DNA of 43,041 nt from an uncultured Clostridium sp. (GCA_902493795.1 CABUQZ010000016.1:1-43041); one strand, 5' to 3'; positions 22,794-32,411 are shown, counted from the stretch's first letter. The notes: a model not told the origin generated them from the letters alone. A program made the numbers and translations.

Positions 22794-23168
22794 TATTCTT
22801 TGTAAGATAGAACTTCTAAATAATTAAAATATAGACTATAATCTCATATTAGTTGTTAAGAAAAGAAATATTAAAAAACTACCATAACAGCATGTGAAAG
22901 ACGAAGAGAACTAAAACTTTAGTTCTCTTTTTATGTATTAAAAATCTTATAAAATCCTTTGAAAAAAATATTAGATTAGATAAAAATATTCGGTTTTATA
23001 AAATGAAAATAAATTTTTAAAATGCTCTTTTTATTAAATATAATCATACAAACAGTACATATAAAAATAAGTAGGGTTCAAAAGTCAGCAAATAAAATAT
23101 TTTATAGTTGTTTTATAAATATGTTAATTATCAACCAAAACTGATATAATTATTTTAGGTGATTTTAT
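22794..23168. other. Intergenic region between amidase and Nudix-helicase operon
   Basis: AT-rich, no open frame of note. It contains the terminator at 22904-22932 and a likely -10 TATAAT (23145-23150) for the next operon. Motif ATATTAGTTGTTAA near 22847 recurs at 26393, downstream of that operon. Confidence 0.5.
22904..22932 (+). terminator. Intrinsic terminator after amidase
   Basis: AGAGAACTAAA (22905-22915) pairs perfectly with TTTAGTTCTCT (22918-22928) and is followed by TTTT. Confidence 0.88.
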
Positions 23169-23567
23169 ATGATTAAAGTTGTAGCTGCATTAATTGAAAA
23201 AGAAGGAAAATATTTGATTGCTAGAAGATCTACTGGAGATGAAAATGTACTAGGTAAATGGGAATTTCCAGGAGGTAAAGTTCAAGAAAATGAAACAGAA
23301 AAGCATGCAATTGAAAGAGAAATAAAAGAAGAATTTGAAATGGATATTGAAGCAATCAAATTTGTTATTAATAATATTTGTGAATATCCAAAAAAGACTA
23401 TAGATTTGAGATTGTATGAGTGTAGATATTTGTCTGGAGAATTTCATCTACATGATCATTCTGAATATAAATTTGTTGGTAAGGATGAAATAGTCAATTA
23501 TGATTTATGTCCAGCAGATATTCCGCTTGCTGAATATGTAAAAGATTCTAAAGTATTAAGAAGGTGA
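23169..23567 (+). CDS. MutT-like Nudix hydrolase, partner of helicase
   Basis: A 132-aa MutT-type (deoxy)nucleoside triphosphate pyrophosphohydrolase: VVAALIEKEGKYLIARRSTGDENVLGKWEFPGGKVQENETEKHAIEREIKEEFEMD. The Nudix box is GGKVQENE, seven residues, REIKEEFEMD. The WEFPGGK motif is characteristic of MutT. TGA stop and the next ATG are separated by only 3 nt, so it is translationally coupled to the helicase. MutT-like proteins next to PLD-helicase-DUF3427 proteins recur in bacteria, so a common job in nucleotide or DNA surveillance is plausible. GGTGATTTT precedes the ATG. Confidence 0.85.
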   Translation: MIKVVAALIEKEGKYLIARRSTGDENVLGKWEFPGGKVQENETEKHAIEREIKEEFEMDIEAIKFVINNICEYPKKTIDLRLYECRYLSGEFHLHDHSEYKFVGKDEIVNYDLCPADIPLAEYVKDSKVLRR

Positions 23568-23570
23568 AGT

Positions 23571-26315
23571 ATGAAAGATTTATTTTTATCTAATGTTAAC
23601 AGTGATTTTCTAAATAGAATAAAAGAATGTTTGAGAAAATGTAATTCGTTCTCTTTTAGCGTTAGCTTTATAAAAAAAGCAGGGTTAATTTTAATTGAAA
23701 GAGAAATAGAAGAAGCGCTTCATAGAGGAGCAATAGGAAAAATAATTACTTCAACGTATCAAAACTTTACTGACGTTGGTTCTTTAGAACAATTTTTGAC
23801 ATGGCAAAGAGAATATGATAACTTTGAATGTCATTTGGATTATGAATGCTTTGGTGATAAAGGATTTCATACAAAGGGTTATATGTTTGAATATGATGAT
23901 TCAGTTGAATTAATTGTTGGATCATCTAACATAACTAGATTTGCGTTGCTAAAAAACCATGAATGGAATATATCTTTAATTTCTAAAGAGAATTTAGATT
24001 CTTATAATGATGCATTAATTGAATTCCATTTAATATGGGAAAACACATTAAAATTAGATAGTTGTCTTATAGAAAAATATAGACTTCAATTAGATTACGC
24101 TATTGAAAAATGGGATATGGATTATATAAACATTACCGATTCAACTATTAATCCTAATTCTATGCAAAGAAAAGCATTAAGAGAATTAAGAAGATATAGA
24201 GATACCGGAGTAAAAAAAGCATTAATCATTAGTGCTACTGGATCCGGTAAAACGTACTTAGCTGCTTTTGATGCAAGAAACTTTGGCGCAAAAAGATTAT
24301 TATATATTGTACATAGAGAATCAATTTTGCGAGATGCAAAAGAATCTTTTATGAAAGTATTTGGAGCTGAAAGAACATATGGATTTTATACAGGAAGCGA
24401 AAGCAGTCAAGAAGCTGATTTTATTTTTGCAACAAGTAATATGTTAGCAAGACATTTGGAAGAATTTGACAAAAATGAATTTGACTACATTATTTATGAT
24501 GAAGTACATCATATTGTAGCAGAAACTGGCAAAAAGATATTTGAATATTTTGAACCTGAATTCATACTAGGATTGACAGCTACTCCTGAAAGAATGGACA
24601 ATAAAAATGTATTTGAATTATTTGATCAAAATGTTCCATTCGAATTAAGGCTAAGAGATGCAATTAATAATGATTTAGTAGTTCCATTTCACTACTATGG
24701 TATTAGAGACCAACTAGTAGATTATAGTTCGAAAGATAAAATGGTTATTGCTAAAGCTATTGCTGAACAAAATAATGTTGAATTTATAAAAGATCAAATA
24801 GAAAAGCATCGTAAACCAGGGGAAAAATTAAAATGTATTGCTTTCTGTACTAATATTCAAAGTTGTAAATTAATGGCTGAAGAATTATATGAAGAAGGGT
24901 ATCATACAATATCTCTTACAGGAGTAAATGATACAGGAGTCAGAATTAAAGCATTTAAAGATTTGCAGGATGATAATAATCTTTTGGAAATTATATGCAC
25001 AGTAGATATATTGAATGAAGGAGTTGATATTCCTCAGGTCAATATGGTTTTATTTCTGAGGCCTACTGAATCACCAACTATTTTTATTCAACAACTTGGA
25101 CGTGGTCTAAGAAAATTTCCAGGGAAGGAATACGTGACTGTACTAGATTTTATAGGAAACAATTATGATAGAGTTGTTCAAATTGCTATGGCACTAGGTA
25201 CATTAAGTAATACAACCTATATAGAAAAGTCTTTTTTGAAAAAAATGATTAAAACAGATTCAGAATCAATAGACATTCCTGGTGTAGAAATAAATATAGA
25301 TGATTTATCTAAAGAGGAAATAATTAATTATATAGATAAAACGAATTTCAATTCTAGACAATTTTTAGAAAAAGATTACCAAAATTTTAAAGCATATGTT
25401 AATAGTGGTTCTTACCCAAGCCATATGGACTTTTTAAATTATGATGTTTCTCCTGATTTAATTAGAATTATTAAATCTAAATTAGAAGGTAAAAAAAATA
25501 AATCTTACTATCATTTTCTGAAAAAAATTGAAGAGGTATCTATTCCATTATTTAATGACACAGAAATAAATCTAATTGATAATATAGAAGATTTATTACC
25601 GTTAGCAAGATTAGATGAATATTTAATAATAGAACAAGCTATTAAAGAAAAGAAAATTGATTTGAAAAGACTCGAAGCAATAAATTCGCATATTACCAAT
25701 AAGACTTTAGAAAATGCTTATGATAATTTGCAATCATTAGAAATTATAAGAAATGACAATATAAGTTTATTTGAATTAAATAATGAAGAGCTATTAGACT
25801 ATATTTATGATGTATTACAATATGGTATCGTAAGATACAATAGAGAATTTGGAGAATATGAAGGATTATTCAAACTATATCGAAATTATTATACAGATCA
25901 AGCCTCTCGTATTATGTTGAAAAAATACACTCTGCAAAAAGGAACACATTTTGAAAATAATATAGCATATATATTTGCAGGAATAAAAAAAGATCAAGAA
26001 GGCAAATTGAATTATAGAGATAAATTTATAAATGATAAAATATTCCAATGGGAAAGTATGGCTGATATATCAGAAAATGAAAAACAAAATTTAAGAACGT
26101 CAAAGAAAGTTCATTTGTTTATTAGAAAAATGAAAAGTGAAGATACTGTAACTTTACCATATACATATTTTGGATTAGGTACATTTACAAACGAAAGAGA
26201 ATCGTTTACAGAAGAAAACGGAAAAAAACACCCTACATTACTATATGATATAGTTTTAGATAATGCAGTACCTGAAGATTATCATCTTGACTTTGAAATA
26301 CCGGAAAGCAATTAA
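23571..26315 (+). CDS. PLD nuclease-SF2 helicase-DUF3427 protein
   Basis: A 914-aa three-part protein. Part 1 (about 1-165) is a phospholipase-D-like nuclease domain with the HKD-type core HTKGYMFEYDDSVELIVGSSNIT. Part 2 (about 200-560) is a superfamily 2 helicase: Walker A SATGSGKT, DEVH box (IIYDEVHHI), motif III LTATPER and motif VI QQLGRGLRK. Part 3 (about 640-914) is the DUF3427-type C-terminal region. Similar proteins are found near or in defence islands and resemble restriction-type motor-nucleases. Coupled to the MutT-like gene just upstream, 3 nt apart. Likely acts on DNA; the substrate and trigger are unknown. Confidence 0.88.
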   Translation: MKDLFLSNVNSDFLNRIKECLRKCNSFSFSVSFIKKAGLILIEREIEEALHRGAIGKIITSTYQNFTDVGSLEQFLTWQREYDNFECHLDYECFGDKGFHTKGYMFEYDDSVELIVGSSNITRFALLKNHEWNISLISKENLDSYNDALIEFHLIWENTLKLDSCLIEKYRLQLDYAIEKWDMDYINITDSTINPNSMQRKALRELRRYRDTGVKKALIISATGSGKTYLAAFDARNFGAKRLLYIVHRESILRDAKESFMKVFGAERTYGFYTGSESSQEADFIFATSNMLARHLEEFDKNEFDYIIYDEVHHIVAETGKKIFEYFEPEFILGLTATPERMDNKNVFELFDQNVPFELRLRDAINNDLVVPFHYYGIRDQLVDYSSKDKMVIAKAIAEQNNVEFIKDQIEKHRKPGEKLKCIAFCTNIQSCKLMAEELYEEGYHTISLTGVNDTGVRIKAFKDLQDDNNLLEIICTVDILNEGVDIPQVNMVLFLRPTESPTIFIQQLGRGLRKFPGKEYVTVLDFIGNNYDRVVQIAMALGTLSNTTYIEKSFLKKMIKTDSESIDIPGVEINIDDLSKEEIINYIDKTNFNSRQFLEKDYQNFKAYVNSGSYPSHMDFLNYDVSPDLIRIIKSKLEGKKNKSYYHFLKKIEEVSIPLFNDTEINLIDNIEDLLPLARLDEYLIIEQAIKEKKIDLKRLEAINSHITNKTLENAYDNLQSLEIIRNDNISLFELNNEELLDYIYDVLQYGIVRYNREFGEYEGLFKLYRNYYTDQASRIMLKKYTLQKGTHFENNIAYIFAGIKKDQEGKLNYRDKFINDKIFQWESMADISENEKQNLRTSKKVHLFIRKMKSEDTVTLPYTYFGLGTFTNERESFTEENGKKHPTLLYDIVLDNAVPEDYHLDFEIPESN

Positions 26316-26573
26316 GAATGTGGCAAATAAATAAAAATAATTAACCTTTATAATATAGTAATAGCAGCATATAACATTGAAATAAGTTACAATATTAGTT
26401 GTTAACCAAAATAGACAATAGATATATAATATGTTTCATCACATCTATTTTGAAAAAAATCTAGAAATTATTGGTAAAATAGGTATACTAAATAAGATGA
26501 GTTTGTAACAAAAACTACTAAGGTTTATAGATTACAAATTATAAATTAATTATAAAAAATTAGAGGTGTTACC

Positions 26574-27326
26574 ATGGAAAATAAAAATATAATATTAGAT
26601 TTTTTACAAAAAAATTATGGATGGATAGTTGCAGTAATAACTGGAGCAAGTGTAGGAATATCATTTATATTAAGGTTTATAAAGTATTTGTATTCTACAT
26701 TATATTTCGATTATTATGGTTTGTCTTACGGTTTATTCAATAGTAACGAATTAAGTATTTTATATAACTTTGGATTTTCTATTTTGATAATGTTTTGTTT
26801 TGTTTCATTACTATACTGTTACAAACAAATATATAATGTAAAAAAAGAAAGAATAAGCATTAGAACCATATTGGCTAATATCATTTTAATCATAATTTTA
26901 AATATAATTATTGTGCTTTTAACAGATGTTAGATGTTCAGTAAAACAGTTCATAGCAAATGTAATTATATTTATTATTTCTGAAGCAATTACGTCTTATA
27001 TTTTTTTTAAAATAGATAATAAAGAAAAAAATAAGAAAAATGATATTAAATGTTTACAAAATGAATTAAAAATAATACCTTTTTATTTAGTAATATTAGT
27101 ATTTCTTGTTTTGTTTAATTATGGTTTTGAGATTATCTCGAATAAGTCATATAGGACTATAAACAATGATAAAGTTATTGTATATACAACCAATGATTAC
27201 TATATAGTATTAGATTGCACAATAGAGGATAATAAATTAACCATTTATAAAGGTAATCAAACAAAAATAAGTAATGATAATGTAGAAAGTAAATTAATTA
27301 ATTTTGATGAGGTGAAATTGAAATAA
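26574..27326 (+). CDS. Multi-pass membrane protein, unknown
   Basis: A 250-aa protein with about five predicted membrane helices (residues near 15-38, 60-82, 95-117, 122-146 and 164-184) and a soluble C-terminal tail of about 65 residues rich in beta-type sequence (DKVIVYTTNDYYIVLDCTIEDNKLTIYK). I do not recognise a named family. AGAGGTG precedes the ATG. The next gene starts 33 nt downstream on the same strand, so the two are probably co-transcribed. The mix of a membrane protein and a soluble helical protein resembles two-component abortive-infection or toxin-immunity pairs, but this is only inference. Confidence 0.7.
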   Translation: MENKNIILDFLQKNYGWIVAVITGASVGISFILRFIKYLYSTLYFDYYGLSYGLFNSNELSILYNFGFSILIMFCFVSLLYCYKQIYNVKKERISIRTILANIILIIILNIIIVLLTDVRCSVKQFIANVIIFIISEAITSYIFFKIDNKEKNKKNDIKCLQNELKIIPFYLVILVFLVLFNYGFEIISNKSYRTINNDKVIVYTTNDYYIVLDCTIEDNKLTIYKGNQTKISNDNVESKLINFDEVKLK

Positions 27327-27359
27327 ATTTTTTATTAGAATTGAAGGGAATTTAAAGAT

Positions 27360-28082
27360 ATGAATGAGGAAACAAAAGAAATGGATATTGTACAATCAAC
27401 TGCTAGTACCATTATTGATTATAATATAGATACTGTTATTGATTTTGCAGAAATTAATATAGATAGCTTTTTTGATAACTCTTTTCTTAAAGAATTACCA
27501 TTAGTAAAAACTATTTATAGTGTTGCTAAAACAGGGATAGCTATCAGGGAAAAACATTTTTTAAAGAAAACATTAATTTTTATCAAACAGTTGAATAGTA
27601 ATGGAATATCTAATGAAAATTATCAAAAATACAAAGAAAAATTAAAAAATAATGATAAAGATAAAATTAAGGAACTAGAACATGCATTAATTATAATTGA
27701 TAGGTATTTAGAGGTTAATAAAAACATTATACTGGGTAATTTATATTTTAATTATATAGATAAGAATATTACTTGGAATCAATTTCAAGAGTTATCTATA
27801 ATAGTGGATAATATTTTTTTAGATGATTTAAAAGAATTAGAAAATATTTATAAAAATAAATTTATGACAATGGATGATATAAATAATATGATTAGTTTTA
27901 GAAGACTTAAGACTCAAAATCTTGTTGAGAATATAGAAAATATGTCAAGAGCGTCAGATGGAAGTATTTCGATATATTATAATGACTATGATTATAAAAT
28001 AACAGAATTAGGAATTTTGCTTTTTAAATTCGGAATAAATAAAAGTAGTTACGATTCTAAATTATCGTGTGAAAACTCATAA
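27360..28082 (+). CDS. Helical soluble protein, unknown
   Basis: A 240-aa protein, largely helical and Lys/Ile/Asn-rich, with no membrane helix. The pattern FLKELPLVKTIYSVAKTGIAIREKHFLKKTLIFIKQLNSNGIS, then LEHALIIIDRYLEVNKNIILGNLYFNYIDKNITWNQFQELSIIVDNIFLDDL, recurs in unnamed Firmicutes proteins I have seen, but no function is known to me. GAAGGGAA lies upstream of the ATG. It follows the membrane protein by 33 nt and may form a pair with it. Confidence 0.65.
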   Translation: MNEETKEMDIVQSTASTIIDYNIDTVIDFAEINIDSFFDNSFLKELPLVKTIYSVAKTGIAIREKHFLKKTLIFIKQLNSNGISNENYQKYKEKLKNNDKDKIKELEHALIIIDRYLEVNKNIILGNLYFNYIDKNITWNQFQELSIIVDNIFLDDLKELENIYKNKFMTMDDINNMISFRRLKTQNLVENIENMSRASDGSISIYYNDYDYKITELGILLFKFGINKSSYDSKLSCENS

Positions 28083-28197
28083 GTATTATAAGCTCTCAAA
28101 GAAATCTAGTAATATTATCACAAGATGAAATGTCAAATAATATTTTTTCTATGCAAGAAAAAGAACGTTGTGTTAAAATCAGTCTAAGGAGTACGAA

Positions 28198-28836
28198 ATG
28201 AGAAGTATTATAAATAGTTTTATAAATGAAGAACACAAACTTAATAGAAAGCAATTAATAGCTATTTTATGTACTATAATTGTTATCGCTGGAACATTTG
28301 GTTGGTTATATGAATTTTTCTTTTATTATGTAGAAAGTGGATTTAAAGTGTTTTATTATCGAGGAGGAAATTTCCTTCCATGGATAAATATATATGCCTA
28401 TGGAGCTTTACTTATTATTTTATTAACATATAAGTTTAGAAAGAAACCATGGCTAGTATTTTTAATTGCAGCTATAGGTTGTGGAGTATTAGAGTATTTT
28501 TCTGGATACTTTTATTACAAAATAAATGGAATGATGTGTTGGGACTACAATGTAGAAAGATTTAGTTTTGGTAGCATTGGTGGATTTGTTTGTTTAAGAA
28601 GTGTACTTATCTTTGGAGTATCAGGATTATTCCTAATGTATTTTGTTCTACCATTATTACTACATATAGCAAACACCAAAAACATTAACAAATTTTTAAC
28701 TATAAGTGTGATAGCTTGTTCTATTGTACTAGTGGATGAAATATACAATCTAATATTTACAGAATTGTTTGATCTTCCAAGAGCATCACAAATTTATAAG
28801 AAAATAGGGTTTAAATATAAGTATTTTCGTCAATAA
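28198..28836 (+). CDS. CmpB-like membrane protein (putative ABC transporter permease family)
   Basis: A 212-aa integral membrane protein with about five TM helices. The N-terminal helix followed by FGWLYEFFFYYVESGFKVFYYRGGNFLPWINIYAYGALL, and the ...LEYFSGYFYYKINGMMCWDYN... segment, match the PF06541 (ABC_trans_CmpB) family. The family name refers to putative transporter permeases, but no ATPase is adjacent and the true role is unknown. AAGGAG precedes the ATG. It stands alone upstream of tRNA-Trp. Confidence 0.75.
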   Translation: MRSIINSFINEEHKLNRKQLIAILCTIIVIAGTFGWLYEFFFYYVESGFKVFYYRGGNFLPWINIYAYGALLIILLTYKFRKKPWLVFLIAAIGCGVLEYFSGYFYYKINGMMCWDYNVERFSFGSIGGFVCLRSVLIFGVSGLFLMYFVLPLLLHIANTKNINKFLTISVIACSIVLVDEIYNLIFTELFDLPRASQIYKKIGFKYKYFRQ

Positions 28837-28900
28837 TTATGCATTTGTAATAGTAAAACACTTGAATTAAATTATATCTAGTGTTATACTATTTAGGCAT

Positions 28901-28974
28901 AGGGGATTAGTTAAATGGTATAATAATGGTCTCCAAAACCACTGTTGGGAGTTCGATTCTCTCATCCCCTGCCA
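28901..28974 (+). tRNA. tRNA-Trp (anticodon CCA)
   Basis: A full cloverleaf can be drawn. The acceptor stem is AGGGGAT/ATCCCCT. The D stem is GTTA/TAAT. The anticodon loop is CTCCAAA, with anticodon CCA reading UGG. The T arm is GGGAG-TTCGATT-CTCTC. Discriminator G and an encoded CCA end complete it. The anticodon stem has one A-C mismatch at its base. A promoter-like TGTTATACT lies about 17 nt upstream. Confidence 0.93.
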
Positions 28975-28983
28975 TTTGGTACT

Positions 28984-29021
28984 CAAGCGAACTTTTACTA
29001 CTTTGTAGGTGGGTTTGCTGT
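28984..29021 (+). promoter_or_regulatory. Two-part hairpin after tRNA-Trp
   Basis: AGCGAAC pairs with GTTTGCT, one G-U, and inside it CTAC/GTAG closes on TTT. It is followed by a terminator at about 29040-29060 (GCACC/GGTGT, then TTTTT). It may protect the tRNA precursor or be an independent small RNA. Confidence 0.4.
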
Positions 29022-29039
29022 AATATATAATCTTGATCA

Positions 29040-29060
29040 AGCACCTTTTATGGTGTTTTT
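29040..29060 (+). terminator. Terminator downstream of tRNA-Trp
   Basis: GCACC and GGTGT pair around TTTTAT and are followed by TTTTT. Short stem but well placed. Confidence 0.6.
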
Positions 29061-29234
29061 TCTTTGTTTATAGGGGCGTTTTACAACCTCTTTTCTTTTA
29101 ATTATATTAATACATATATAGCCATTCAAAACATCAGTATGTCTTATACATTTTTTTAGTTGTATTTTAATATTAAAAAATACAATAGTAAACAAATTAC
29201 ATAATAATAGTTTTTATATTTATATAAATAGTAT

Positions 29235-29404
29235 TGGACTATTAAGCAACTTGCAGAAAAGTGCTGTTACAGTGAAAACTTTATTGGAGATATAGAAAAC
29301 GAAACTTTTAAAACTTTTTCATTAAATACCCTATATCATATATTAAAGTATTAGGTATTCATATAAAGTTGTTATTTGAGGATTTAGAAGAAGAAAAAAA
29401 ATAG
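29235..29404 (+). pseudogene. Decayed XRE-family regulator
   Basis: The forward frame reads WTIKQLAEKCCYSENFIGD, then IENETFKTFSLNTLYHI. After a one-base frameshift near 29340 it continues KVLGIHIKLLFEDLEEEKK to a TAG at 29402. This is the clear pattern of an XRE helix-turn-helix (QLAEKxxxSxNFIxDIExxxxxxSLxTLxKIAKxLGI). No start codon with a ribosome site is visible upstream. A small regulator that has lost its start and frame. Confidence 0.7.
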
Positions 29405-29547
29405 TATATAAGTTTTATGCTATTTTCGTTTTTCTTTTAAATATAAAAATGCATTAATGATTTAACTTTCAAATTGATACAAGTTAATTATGAATATTTT
29501 ATTTAAGACAACATAGATAAATTGAGATAAGAAGTCAAATTCAAAAT

Positions 29548-29583
29548 AATTCCATTTGTTCGAAAGAAGAGTGGAATTTTTTT
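29548..29583 (+). terminator. Intrinsic terminator
   Basis: AATTCCATT... and ...TGGAATT pair around a GAAA tetraloop (TTCGAAAGAA core) and end in a run of seven T. Probably the old terminator of the decayed regulator. Confidence 0.7.
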
Positions 29584-29770
29584 ATGCTTAAAGCTAGAAA
29601 AACCTACTTACACTATATTAAACCACATGAGTTAGGTGTTAGAACTCATGTGATTTTGTTCTTCTGCTTAAAAAAATTATATTAATAAAATCTAATGTAA
29701 ATAGAATAAAAACTCAAATTCCCACTTAATTATTTAAAAAGATGTTATAATAATAAAAGAGGTACATAAT

Positions 29771-31057
29771 ATGAGATTTATAGAAAACGTAGAAAAAGAT
29801 AAATATGAAGAATTTGTAAAGAATCATAAAAAAAGTCACTTTCTTCAATCATATGCATGGGGAGAGTTTTCTAAGAAAGAAAAAAACTTAATACCTCATT
29901 ATATAGGATTAGAAGATGATAAGGGTAATTTAATAGCAACCGCTCTATTATTAGAAAAAAAGTTACCATTAAAGATGTGTTATTTCTATGCACCAAGAGG
30001 TTTTGTTTTAGATTATAGTAATATAGAAGTTTTAAAAGAATTTACAAAAAATATTAAAACTTACTCTAAAAAGAAAAAAGCTATTTTCTTTAAAATAGAT
30101 CCAGATATTATTTACAATAGTGAAGATACTTTTGGTAATAAAGTAATAGATAACAATAATAAAGAATACAAAATATTAAAAAGTTTAGGATATAAACATC
30201 TTGGCTTTACTAAAAATTTTGAAACTATGCAACCACGTTATACTTTTAGAATTGATATGGAAAAGCCTTGGGAAGAAATAGAAAATAATTTTTCTAAAAC
30301 AACCAAACAAAGAATTAAAAAAGCAGAGGATTTTTTAGTAGATGTTAAAATAGGAACAAAGAAAGACATTAATACTTTCTATAACTTAATGATTTTAACA
30401 GAAAATAGAAAAGATTTTATTACACATAATGAACAATATTATAAATCTTTATATGAGATTTGGAATAAAGATAACTCCTGCAATTTGTTTCTAGGAAGTG
30501 TTGATTTAGACAAAATAATAAAAATTCAAACGAATATTCAAGATGAATTAAAGAAAGAATTGAAAACAATTCCCAAAGAAAACCTAAGTAAAAGTCAAAA
30601 TACAAAAAAACAAGAATTAGAAAAAAGAATTAATAAAATTAATGGTGATGTCTCTAGATATAAGGATATCAAAAAGGAATATAATAATATCATTACGCTA
30701 AGTGCCCATTTTATCATTGAATATGGAAATAAAGCTTGGGTATTATATGCAGGAAATCATAATATTTTAACTGATACTTATGCAAACTATGAAACATACA
30801 AAGAACATATTAAATACTATTATGATAAGAATATTAAAATTTATGATCAATTTGGAACAATTGGCGATTTAAGAAGTGAAAACCCTTTATTAGGACTTCA
30901 TGAATTTAAAAAGAAATTCGGTGGAGACTATGTAGAATTTACTGGTGAGTTTGATTATGTAACCAACAAACCTATGTATTTTGTTTTCACAAAACTAGTT
31001 CCAAGTTATCGTAAATTTAAAAGGAATATAGCGAAAAAGAAAAGAGGTCAAAAATGA
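29771..31057 (+). CDS. FemABX-type peptidoglycan-bridge aminoacyltransferase 1
   Basis: A 428-aa transferase that would move an amino acid from aminoacyl-tRNA to the lipid II stem peptide, building the interpeptide bridge at the inner face of the membrane. FemABX features seen are FLQSYAWGEFSKKEK at the start, YFYAPRGFVLDY, KTTKQRIKKAEDF, a charged helical-arm insertion (about 240-300, the FemA coiled-coil arm), and the C-terminal GTIGDLRSENPLLGLHEFKKKFGGDYVEFTGEFDYV. AGAGGTA precedes the ATG and TATAAT lies about 20 nt upstream. It overlaps the second Fem gene by 4 nt. The amino acid added is not predictable. Confidence 0.9.
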   Translation: MRFIENVEKDKYEEFVKNHKKSHFLQSYAWGEFSKKEKNLIPHYIGLEDDKGNLIATALLLEKKLPLKMCYFYAPRGFVLDYSNIEVLKEFTKNIKTYSKKKKAIFFKIDPDIIYNSEDTFGNKVIDNNNKEYKILKSLGYKHLGFTKNFETMQPRYTFRIDMEKPWEEIENNFSKTTKQRIKKAEDFLVDVKIGTKKDINTFYNLMILTENRKDFITHNEQYYKSLYEIWNKDNSCNLFLGSVDLDKIIKIQTNIQDELKKELKTIPKENLSKSQNTKKQELEKRINKINGDVSRYKDIKKEYNNIITLSAHFIIEYGNKAWVLYAGNHNILTDTYANYETYKEHIKYYYDKNIKIYDQFGTIGDLRSENPLLGLHEFKKKFGGDYVEFTGEFDYVTNKPMYFVFTKLVPSYRKFKRNIAKKKRGQK

Positions 31058-32331
31058 ATTTAGTTAAACTAGAAAAAGAAGAATTTATAGAATTTTCTAA
31101 AAACTATCCAAACTCTTTATTTTTTCAAAGTCCCTATTGGATTGAAATAAAGAAACAAAATAACTGGCAAGGCACAATCGTTGGTATAAAAGAGAATAAT
31201 AAGATTATTGCAGCTACTGTTCTTCTTATGAAAAATATAAAAGGAATTAATAAAAAGATGGTTTATGCACCACGTGGTTTCTTACTAGATTATAGCAATT
31301 TAACTTTATTAACAGAATTTGTGGAAAACTTAAAAGTATACTTAAAGAAACAAAATGCTCTTTTCTTAAAAATAAATCCTTACGTAAAATATCAAGAACA
31401 TGATATTAATGGAAATGAAATAGAAGGAACTAAAAACGATACCTTGATAAATAAACTAAAAGAATTAGGTTTTACTCATCAAGGATTCTATATTACAATG
31501 GATGAAAAAAAAGATTTAGAACCAAGATGGCTATCTGTACTAGATTTAGATAACAAATCAACAGACGATATTTTTAAAGATATGAGAGCTACTACTAGAT
31601 GGTCTATTCGTAATAGCGAAAAAAATTGTTTACGAGTAATTGAGGCAGAAAGAGATGATTTAAAAGAGTTTAAAGCCCTTATGAAGCATACTGCCGACCG
31701 TAGAGAGTTTATTGATAGACCATTATCTTATTATCAGAATATCTACGATGTCTTAAGTAAAGAAGACTTAGTAAAAGTTCTATTAGTAGAAATCAATTTT
31801 AAAGAATTATTAGAAAAAACAGAAAATGAATATCAACAACTATTAGATAAAATCGATAAAATGAAAGATAATCCTAAAAAACAGAATCAATTAAAGGAAC
31901 TTCAAAATGAAACAACTTCTTTTGAAAAAAGAATTAATGACTTAAAAGAATATAAAGATAAATATGGTGATACTAAGATTATAGCAGGTGGACTATATAT
32001 GTTATATGGTAGACAATTAGTATATTTATTTGGAGCCTCTTATAAAGAATTCATGAAATATAATTCCCAGTATTTATTACAGTGGCATATGATAAATTAC
32101 GCAAAAGAACATAATTACCAAACATTTAATTTCTATGGAATTGATGGGGATTTTAGTAAAGAATCTAAAAATTTTGGATTATTTGATTTTAAACGAGGTT
32201 TTGGTGCTGAAGTAGTTGAATTAATTGGAGAATTTGATTTAGTAATCAATAAACCAATGTATAAAATCTATAATTTATCTTTTAAATGTTATAAAAATTT
32301 AAAGAACATGAAAAACCATTTCAAAAAATAA
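31054..32331 (+). CDS. FemABX-type peptidoglycan-bridge aminoacyltransferase 2
   Basis: A 425-aa paralogue of the preceding protein. It has the same landmarks: LFFQSPYWIEIKKQNNW, VYAPRGFLLDYSNL, DMRATTRWSIRNSEK, a coiled-coil arm (about 240-300, rich in EKTENEYQQLLDKI), and the C-terminal FYGIDGDFSKESKNFGLFDFKRGFGAEVVELIGEFDLV. It overlaps the first Fem gene by 4 nt (ATGA), so the two are translationally coupled and probably add successive residues, as FemA and FemB do in staphylococci. Which residue each adds is unknown. Confidence 0.9.
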   Translation: MNLVKLEKEEFIEFSKNYPNSLFFQSPYWIEIKKQNNWQGTIVGIKENNKIIAATVLLMKNIKGINKKMVYAPRGFLLDYSNLTLLTEFVENLKVYLKKQNALFLKINPYVKYQEHDINGNEIEGTKNDTLINKLKELGFTHQGFYITMDEKKDLEPRWLSVLDLDNKSTDDIFKDMRATTRWSIRNSEKNCLRVIEAERDDLKEFKALMKHTADRREFIDRPLSYYQNIYDVLSKEDLVKVLLVEINFKELLEKTENEYQQLLDKIDKMKDNPKKQNQLKELQNETTSFEKRINDLKEYKDKYGDTKIIAGGLYMLYGRQLVYLFGASYKEFMKYNSQYLLQWHMINYAKEHNYQTFNFYGIDGDFSKESKNFGLFDFKRGFGAEVVELIGEFDLVINKPMYKIYNLSFKCYKNLKNMKNHFKK

Positions 32332-32376
32332 AATAATAGCAAATAAAGAAAACTTCGAAAAAGTTCACAATAAAAA

Positions 32377-32411
32377 AGAAGATTTAAAAATATCTAAATC
32401 TTCTTTTTTTT
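32377..32411. terminator. Terminator between convergent Fem genes
   Basis: AGAAGATTTA (32377-32386) pairs exactly with TAAATCTTCT (32395-32404), with T-runs on the + side and A-runs on the - side. It can serve both converging transcripts. Confidence 0.85.

Larger units (their letters stand above)
29061..29770. other. Intergenic region with decayed regulator and hairpins
   Basis: 710 nt without an intact gene. It contains an XRE-type pseudogene (29235-29404), a terminator (29548-29583), the perfect hairpin CACATGAGTT/AACTCATGTG (29624-29633/29643-29652), and the -10 TATAAT (29746-29751) of the first Fem gene. Confidence 0.6.

Noticed and set aside
28901..29404. tRNA-Trp as the integration site of a second element
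   Set aside because: The 3' end of the tRNA has no repeat copy downstream in the window, and no tyrosine integrase gene is present. The decayed regulator alone is not enough.
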